Shown here piece by piece: positions 63,737-64,000 of a stretch of 64,000 nt of DNA. Every line of letters starts with the position of its first letter. Position 1 is the stretch's first letter. Position numbers and translations under genes: made by a program. The stretch is taken from contig NZ_JAJATW010000004.1 of NCBI RefSeq assembly GCF_020532605.1, forward strand, positions 124,001 through 188,000. Reading direction: 5' to 3'. This DNA comes from Marinomonas algarum. Its GTDB lineage: Bacteria > Pseudomonadota > Gammaproteobacteria > Pseudomonadales > Marinomonadaceae. Below the pieces are notes generated by a model. That model was not told where the DNA came from, did no database searches, and saw only the letters and a program-made list of their open reading frames with translations.

Positions 63737-63788
63737 ATAGTTTATAGGAATTTCTAAGATTATTAGATCATTAAATAAGGAACTCATA

Positions 63789-64000
63789 ATGATAAAAAGT
63801 ATGATATTTTTGATGGTGCTTACCATCGGTTTGGCGGGATGTTCAACAAAGGCTCCGTTAAAAACTCAAATAAAGGAAAACCCACAAGAGCTAGAACATC
63901 ACTTATACGCAAAACTTGAGGCAGACAATGATAGTTATGCCTTTACTGAGTTTAGTGAGGTCTACAATGCTACAGAGCCTTGGGTGAGGTTAACTGATCT
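63789..64000 (+). CDS. Small lipoprotein, N-terminal part (runs off the window)
   Basis: Seventy codons from ATG 63789, open to the window edge. Signal MIKSMIFLMVLTIGLAGC with lipobox LAGC (Cys18), then a polar region (TKAPLKTQIKENPQELEHHLYAKLEADND). AAGGAA lies 7 bases upstream, a good ribosome site. No family is recognised from this part. It follows a transposon relic and an inverted-repeat promoter region. Confidence 0.75.
   Translation, partial: MIKSMIFLMVLTIGLAGCSTKAPLKTQIKENPQELEHHLYAKLEADNDSYAFTEFSEVYNATEPWVRLTD

Noticed and set aside
1-64000. CRISPR arrays, tRNA or rRNA genes
   Set aside because: No regularly spaced repeats, cloverleaf-like segments or rRNA motifs were noticed on either strand by eye. 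A tRNAscan or CRISPR finder run would settle it.

Overview
The window reads as ordinary chromosome from a marine gammaproteobacterium of the Oceanospirillales type. Marinomonas or a close relative is my best guess, from gene order and protein style only. Genes are tightly packed, GC is moderate, and nearly all cores are gammaproteobacterial: glnA-ntrBC, tatABC, ubiEB, hisBHF, gpmI-envC-ctpA, glmU-glmS, rsd, dsbA/dsbB, engB, H-NS. No tRNA, rRNA or CRISPR array was seen.

Layout. 1-1280: tail of an FAD amine oxidoreductase, then a GcvA-like LysR regulator. 1464-6598: gpmI, an EnvC-type amidase activator, a CtpA protease and a YibQ-type deacetylase (glycolysis plus cell-wall remodelling). 6720-11882: branched-chain amino acid ABC importer livJHMGF behind a strong sigma-54 promoter. 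12039-17680: tsaC, a YaeH/UPF0325 protein, ntrC, ntrB and glnA, with sigma-54 promoters and NtrC dyads upstream of both glnA and ntrB. 17782-21881: thiI, typA, dtd. 21903-26035 (minus): ubiE-ubiB-hisE-tatABC. 26176-29464: a diguanylate cyclase, dsbA, and engB on the other strand. 29537-33382 (minus): gshA and hisF-hisH-hisB without hisA. 33585-42020: asmA, mutY, yggX, a FliL-like protein, dsbB, rsd, a WD40 lipoprotein, DUF423, trmB and an H-NS protein. 42340-48905: tex, a LysR regulator, glmU and glmS.

The most unusual stretch is 49185-50744. It is an intron-free AFG1-family ATPase that looks like a eukaryotic mitochondrial AFG1/LACE1 protein rather than bacterial ZapE, including a basic, presequence-like N-terminus. 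It lies alone between terminator hairpins and has no clear Shine-Dalgarno site. I read it as a candidate eukaryote-to-bacterium transfer.

50897-61967 is an accessory region: a DUF1499 membrane protein, a TetR repressor divergent from an RND efflux operon (adaptor, pump, outer-membrane lipoprotein), and directly behind it a GC-richer, foreign-looking heterodimeric ABC exporter. A minus-strand MFS transporter, a decayed IS66 transposase remnant and the start of a small lipoprotein close the window.

Regulatory theme: three sigma-54 type (GG-N10-GC) promoters precede liv, ntrBC and glnA. This makes the left part of the window a nitrogen-regulated block in which NtrBC probably controls its own synthesis, glutamine synthetase and an amino acid importer.
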